Position numbers and translations under genes: made by a program
Origin: Syngnathus acus
Lineage: Eukaryota > Chordata > Actinopteri > Syngnathiformes > Syngnathidae
DNA length: 64,000 bases
Assembly: GCF_901709675.1 (NCBI RefSeq)
Contig: NC_051088.1
Span: 10,442,193-10,506,192 of the forward strand
Direction of reading: 5' to 3'
Notes under the pieces: generated by a model
The model's input: only the letters and a program-made list of their open reading frames with translations
Database searches by the model: none
What the model was told of the DNA's origin: nothing
Shown here: piece after piece, positions 49,970-64,000 of the stretch
Layout of the letters: every line of letters starts with the position of its first letter
How positions within the stretch are numbered: position 1 is the first letter of the stretch

Positions 49970-52900
49970 ACCCGCCAAACAGGCACTACATTTGAGTACT
50001 TCCATACACTCAGTACGTTTACAAGACGTTAGCTAAATCCTTTTTTTTTTTAGTCTGGCTCAAACATAAACACGTTATACCATACCATATATACAAAAAC
50101 TCACTTTGACAGCAGACTTCCTTGACACCAATTCATATTTCGACAGGGCTTTGGTGATATTTTCGGGCATTTCAGAAAGATTGAGTGAACCACCAATATA
50201 TCTGGGATTACTGTATTTACAGCATGTAAACAAGCAAATCAAACCAGGTCAGACTAAGACAATGTGCACATGCTTTGACTGCAAGGCAGACAAGCAGCCG
50301 GCAGACCAGGAAGAACATCTGGCTTCATGCATCCATCCCACTTACCAAAAACACGAATAACAAACATGTCAGTTGTAACATACGTCAAGTGTAGAGCGTG
50401 AACCAAGCATGCACAGTTGGAACAAATCACTGTTCACCAGCCAACGTGTTGATTGATTTTATGATTATTACAGAAAAAGACCACATCTAGGTGCACAGGA
50501 GGCAGCCACAACCTGTTAAAGAACAATGCAAGTAATCTGCTGGAGCAAACGGCATGTAAACGTACTGAGCGACACGTTGAGAGGGAGCCACGGGCCAGCC
50601 ATTGATGCCGCCGACTTTGACGGAGAAGCACAATGACTTGTAAATATTCAATCTGGACACAAAGGCTATTTAAATGTTTGTACGTCCTAACATTTACATG
50701 TAAAACGCCACACCCCGAGACTGTAGTGCCCACTTATCATGGCACTACAGAGGCTGTGGGCACAACACACACACACGAAATGCCTAAAGGTGTTACTCAT
50801 AGAAAAAGCTCCCTCCAAATCCAGGTACCTACTGCACCTCCCTCTAAGCCTCCTGAAGCACTTTTTTATATTCAAGCTTCCTCTAGGGGGCAAAAGTGAG
50901 CCCCGTCGTGCCCTTGTGTCTTATGAATAGATGAGCGTTTCCCCAGCAACACGCCCGTGACACAAACAAGGCTCCCCCCCTTCCCCTCGCACGACAATCG
51001 TCCGCAAGAACATTGCAGCAAAGTCACCAAAGCTGCCTTCTGCAAAAATAATAACAGTAATAATAATAATAACAATGATGATAATGTTTTTATTCAAGCA
51101 CAAAATAAGTCTGGGCCTCTTAGCCTCGGATCAAGAAGTGCTGATTTTAATAAGTCAGCTACCGGCCTGTTAAAAATCAGGCCTGCATTTATCTACTTTG
51201 TATTCAGTTCAATGAATTTAATATATTTGTGGCATTTTCAACAAAGCCCCCCAAGGATCAAGAATTTTTCCAATGTATTTTTTGCCATGCTGAAATGGGC
51301 TCCTTTTGAGAGCGGTTCTAATGATTCCATGAGCAAGCCTCCATCCCGAGTTGCTTACTGTGCAGTGTGGAAAACAGCAGAGATTCGATTTATCAATTTT
51401 TGTGACAGTGTGACACCTGTTTGTATACAAGTCAGTCTTCCATATGATGTCCTTTTTAAGCCTTTCGTGGGTGGACAGTCTTCATATTTCTTTCATATTT
51501 ATCCTCTTCTGGCAGCATCACAAAAGTAAAAGATGCAATAAGGCCAAAGAAAAACCACTTGTAGCTACTACCTTGAAAATGCTCAGAGATTAAGTGTTGC
51601 ACGGCCACTCATGAAAGTTGGACCTCCATGCCCCCCCCCCCCTCCACAGAACTTTCCGGAACCATTTGGAATGGTTATGGTCCACTGTATTTGGGGTGAT
51701 TTTTGCCCCTGTTACTGAATATTCCATGACAAGGAAAAGAACCACCTCCCACTGCATTCGTGTAAAACAAATGTTTTTTTTTTTTTTTCTTTTGTTGATC
51801 CTCCCCCACATACTTCCTGGACCTCGACTCTTTGTACAGTAAATGTATCTGGGTCAAGTCCACAGTTGACTGGTATGTGTCCTCACCAGTGTTTCAATTC
51901 TCTTTTAAAGTCCTGAGACGTTAAAAGCATTCCATAATGGATAGTTGGACCCGATTGAAACATTTGATTGCACCACTGTGACACACAACCTTGTCTTTTG
52001 AGGCTCTTTTGACCCTAGCTAACAAAAGTAAAATAGATATTGTACTATTTTAAAGAGGCAAAATGGTGTTTAAGGTGTCTTGCAGAGCTTTCCACTGTAT
52101 CCTTGACAAATGCACTGGTCAACAGCAAATTTGAATCGGAGATGGCTTTATGTGTCTAAATGTGGTTTTGACGCTGATTTTTTTTTTTTTTCTAGCACAT
52201 CATGTTTTTGAGATATTTGCATTTCTTGTTTTGACCTATAAAAGCTTTGCACTGGATTTTACTGTGTTTCAGCAAAATAATAATTCCACCTGTCGCTGAA
52301 CCTCCCTCCCCCTTAATTCTTCACCACCACTAAATTTATGATTTTATTTCATGTTGTTATTGTTATGAAAACCTGATGTGCTACTGAAAAAAAGAACAAA
52401 TTCAGAATTAAAAAGTTGATCTAGAAAAGTTCACGTGCATCTCTGATGAGAAAGGTGTAAAAAAATGGTTGACCAATGATGTGTGCAATTTGACAGCCTC
52501 CACATGTACGATGAAATGAGAGCAATTTTGGGCTCGATTTTGTTTTTGGTTTTTTTTTCTGCGGCAGCAGTTAATACGTCTTGCCTGTTTCCCAACCTTT
52601 TTTGTATCAAGGTACATATTTTTCTTCAAAACATCTCAAGCCACACACATGAAAGTCCCAAAAAGTGGGTAACCATTTTATTATGCACGTCGTTGGCATA
52701 CATAGACAAACAAAGGCACATTATTTGGATCAAATAAGCTTCTGTCTAATTCCGTTGGATTGGGGAATATCCAGCGGTCCACCCAATTAAGTGTGAACAT
52801 GAGTGTGTCTAGGCGTGTCCTGTGATCAACTGGCAAACATTCCAGGGTTTAGTCCCCAAAGAAAGCTGGGATAGACTGGAGCTCACCTGCGACCTCAATG

Positions 52901-53700
52901 AGGAAAAGCTCATAAGATATGTTTCTCCTGCTTACACACGTCCACACAAGTTTTGGTTTTACATAATGCTTCTTACGATTGCAATCGAATGAGCCTGTTT
53001 AGCCTATGATGATGTCTGACCGGAAACACTTTTAATGTTTGGTCTCGTGTGGCACCTGCTACCATCTGTCACTCCAGCAGTAACAAAGCAAAAGAAAATC
53101 AATTTTGAATTATTGTATTTAACTGGACCACAGGACACTGGGATTGTAACTGCAGAGACACTGTTATTTATTCTCTAATCATGTCTATTTCTGGAGTATT
53201 TTCATTCTTTGAACACTTTGTATGACTTTTTAAAGTAACCAAGACCTTTTTTTTGTGCATTCTTGATATTTTTGTTTGAGAAAATCTCATGGTAGATATA
53301 TTTGACCGATGGAGATGATTTTTTGTAGCTGACTGTTGTTTTTGCTTAAACAACTGTTTTTTTTGGGGGGGGGAGACACTATTTTTTTCATACTGTGAAT
53401 TCTTATTTTAAAGCAGAACATTTTGATATTTGAGCCCCCTCTCCTCTCTCTCTGTGTCTCTCAATTTTTATTTTTGTAAAGAAGTGATTGAGCAATGGCA
53501 TTCGTTTGCCAGATAAATGCTATGGTATATATAGATTTGTAATGAAGATTGTCTGTATTTTCATAATAATGCTTTAAATGATGTACATTTTTATCCCATA
53601 GTGACTACATTTTAAGACTCTTCTGGAGCTGTACGAATAAATAGATGTACGCCTGTAATTATCGATTTGAGGAGCTGAATAAAAATAAAGAGGTATATGT
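49970..53700 (+). other. pard6b: pard6b 3'UTR (long)
   Basis: No other gene is seen before two overlapping signals, AATAAA at 53678-53683 and 53684-53689, about 3.7 kb after the stop. A long Par6-beta 3'UTR is plausible but unproven; shorter isoforms are possible. A 190-aa frame at 50957-51529 has no recognisable features. Confidence 0.5.
52808..52915 (+). repeat. Dispersed repeat 3' fragment in pard6b 3'UTR
   Basis: 'gtgtcctgtgatcaactgg', 'gaaagctgggatagactgg' and 'gctcacctgcgacctcaatg' match the fish repeat 3' half. Confidence 0.65.
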
Positions 53701-54372
53701 AGTAGCTGTTGGCTGTCAACCTCATGCATGCATTCACCGGTCGTGGAGGTTACGTTAAATGTTTGCTTTCTGGCGCCATCTGCTGGAACTGGAAGGAGCT
53801 TTTAAACCATTCGTTTTCTCAAGATGAGTCGTTTTTTTGTTTTGTTTTCCACGTTTTATAGTTCTTAATTCTGTTCAACAAGGGATGTTATTATGACATT
53901 GTATTTTAAAATATTAATGTAACAATCCCTGAACCAACCATTGAAGATGCTTACTCTTTAGCAACTCTTTCTCTTGTATGTGGTTATTTTTGTTTATTTG
54001 CTTCAAACCCCATTTTTAATAGTGCATCTTCTACACATGTTGAGAAATGTATTATGAAAAAAATTAACTATATTAAAAGCCTGTATTTTTTCACATATTT
54101 TATGTATATTTCAAATGGCATTTTTGTCAAAGATCAAGTTAGGAAGTGCACAATCCAATGTAGTATCACTGATGAAAAATTGTGGCCCCTTAAATTCGAG
54201 TTCACTACATAACTAGTATTTTGAACTGTACTCGGGCGCGCCATTAATTACGTTATCGTTGTCGTATAATTACAATGTAGAGGAATCCCGTCACCTGGTG
54301 GCTCTTTAGCCAATAAATCACGAAGAAAAACAAAGAAACACGAATACTCGTCGCCGATCTTAAACACCAAAG
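53701..54372. other. Intergenic, pard6b to arfgef2
   Basis: AT-rich for 500 bases, then increasing CpG toward arfgef2. No gene seen. Confidence 0.6.
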
Positions 54373-54459
54373 ACGCGTATATGACGCCAGTCACGTCTAC
54401 TACGCGGATATGACGTCAGTCGAGCCGACAACGCGGATATGATATGTCATATCACGTGA
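54373..54459 (+). promoter_or_regulatory. arfgef2: Three 29-base tandem units with CRE-like sites and an E-box, arfgef2 promoter
   Basis: Units at 54373-54401, 54402-54430 and 54431-54459 each begin ACGCG(G/T)ATATGA. Unit 1 holds TGACGCCA, unit 2 the perfect cAMP-response element TGACGTCA (54411-54418), and unit 3 ends in the palindromic E-box TCACGTGA (54452-54459). The block ends 166 bases before the ATG. Confidence 0.65.
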
Positions 54460-54625
54460 TGTGACAGGTCGCAGTTATGGCGGCGCTGGGCTGACGAGTT
54501 GCAAAAAAACCCCGCAGATCGCCCTCCCAGGAAAAGGCTTCGATAGCTTCCCTTGTCACCTGCTTTCGTGCGGGGACCTGGCCAAAATGACGGCCTGAGA
54601 CAAGCTCATCAGCGAGACTCCAGCA

Positions 54626-64000
<9,375 letters not shown>

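Noticed and set aside
50957-51529. 190-aa plus-strand frame in pard6b 3'UTR
   Set aside because: It includes an Asn run from an (AAT)n repeat, has no conserved motif and lies in probable untranslated sequence.

Overview
This is vertebrate nuclear DNA, most likely from a ray-finned (teleost) fish. The genes are split by GT-AG introns, many of only 70-150 bp. Teleost-type dispersed repeats, (CA)n microsatellites and AT-rich intergenic DNA are present. The proteins are clear orthologues of human proteins. No prokaryotic operons, CRISPR arrays, tRNA or rRNA genes were seen.

Layout: taf13 (minus, 341-715, coding region without introns); slc35c2 (plus, 1895-5803); col20a1, a FACIT collagen with about 40 coding exons (plus, 8542-24286); dpm1 (plus, 25236-27640); adnp (plus, coding 31687-36410, with 5' non-coding sequence from about 28.6 kb); pard6b (plus, 38868-49969, 3'UTR to about 53.7 kb); arfgef2/BIG2 (plus, 54626 to the window end, where it is cut at the first base of a new exon). 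Exon borders were set by hand from GT/AG sites, reading-frame phase and similarity to remembered human proteins. Summed exon lengths close to whole codons for slc35c2 (359 aa), col20a1 (1563 aa), dpm1 (250 aa), adnp (1024 aa) and pard6b (399 aa).

The genes share no pathway; the order is conserved synteny. SLC35C2, ARFGEF2, PARD6B, ADNP, DPM1 and COL20A1 all lie on human chromosome 20q13, while human TAF13 is on chromosome 1. Cellular roles are: TFIID subunit (taf13), Golgi GDP-fucose-type transporter (slc35c2), extracellular matrix (col20a1), dolichol-phosphate-mannose synthesis (dpm1), chromatin repression (adnp), cell polarity (pard6b) and trans-Golgi ARF activation (arfgef2).

No wholly new system was found. 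The observations most worth checking are: an intronless taf13 with a strong hairpin just past its stop codon; a lysine/arginine-rich linker and an extra FN3 module in Col20a1; a degenerate NAP peptide in Adnp; apparent absence of the second PKA-anchoring helix in Arfgef2; a stop-free 87-nt in-frame intron in arfgef2; and three 29-bp repeats carrying CRE-like sites and a palindromic E-box just upstream of arfgef2.
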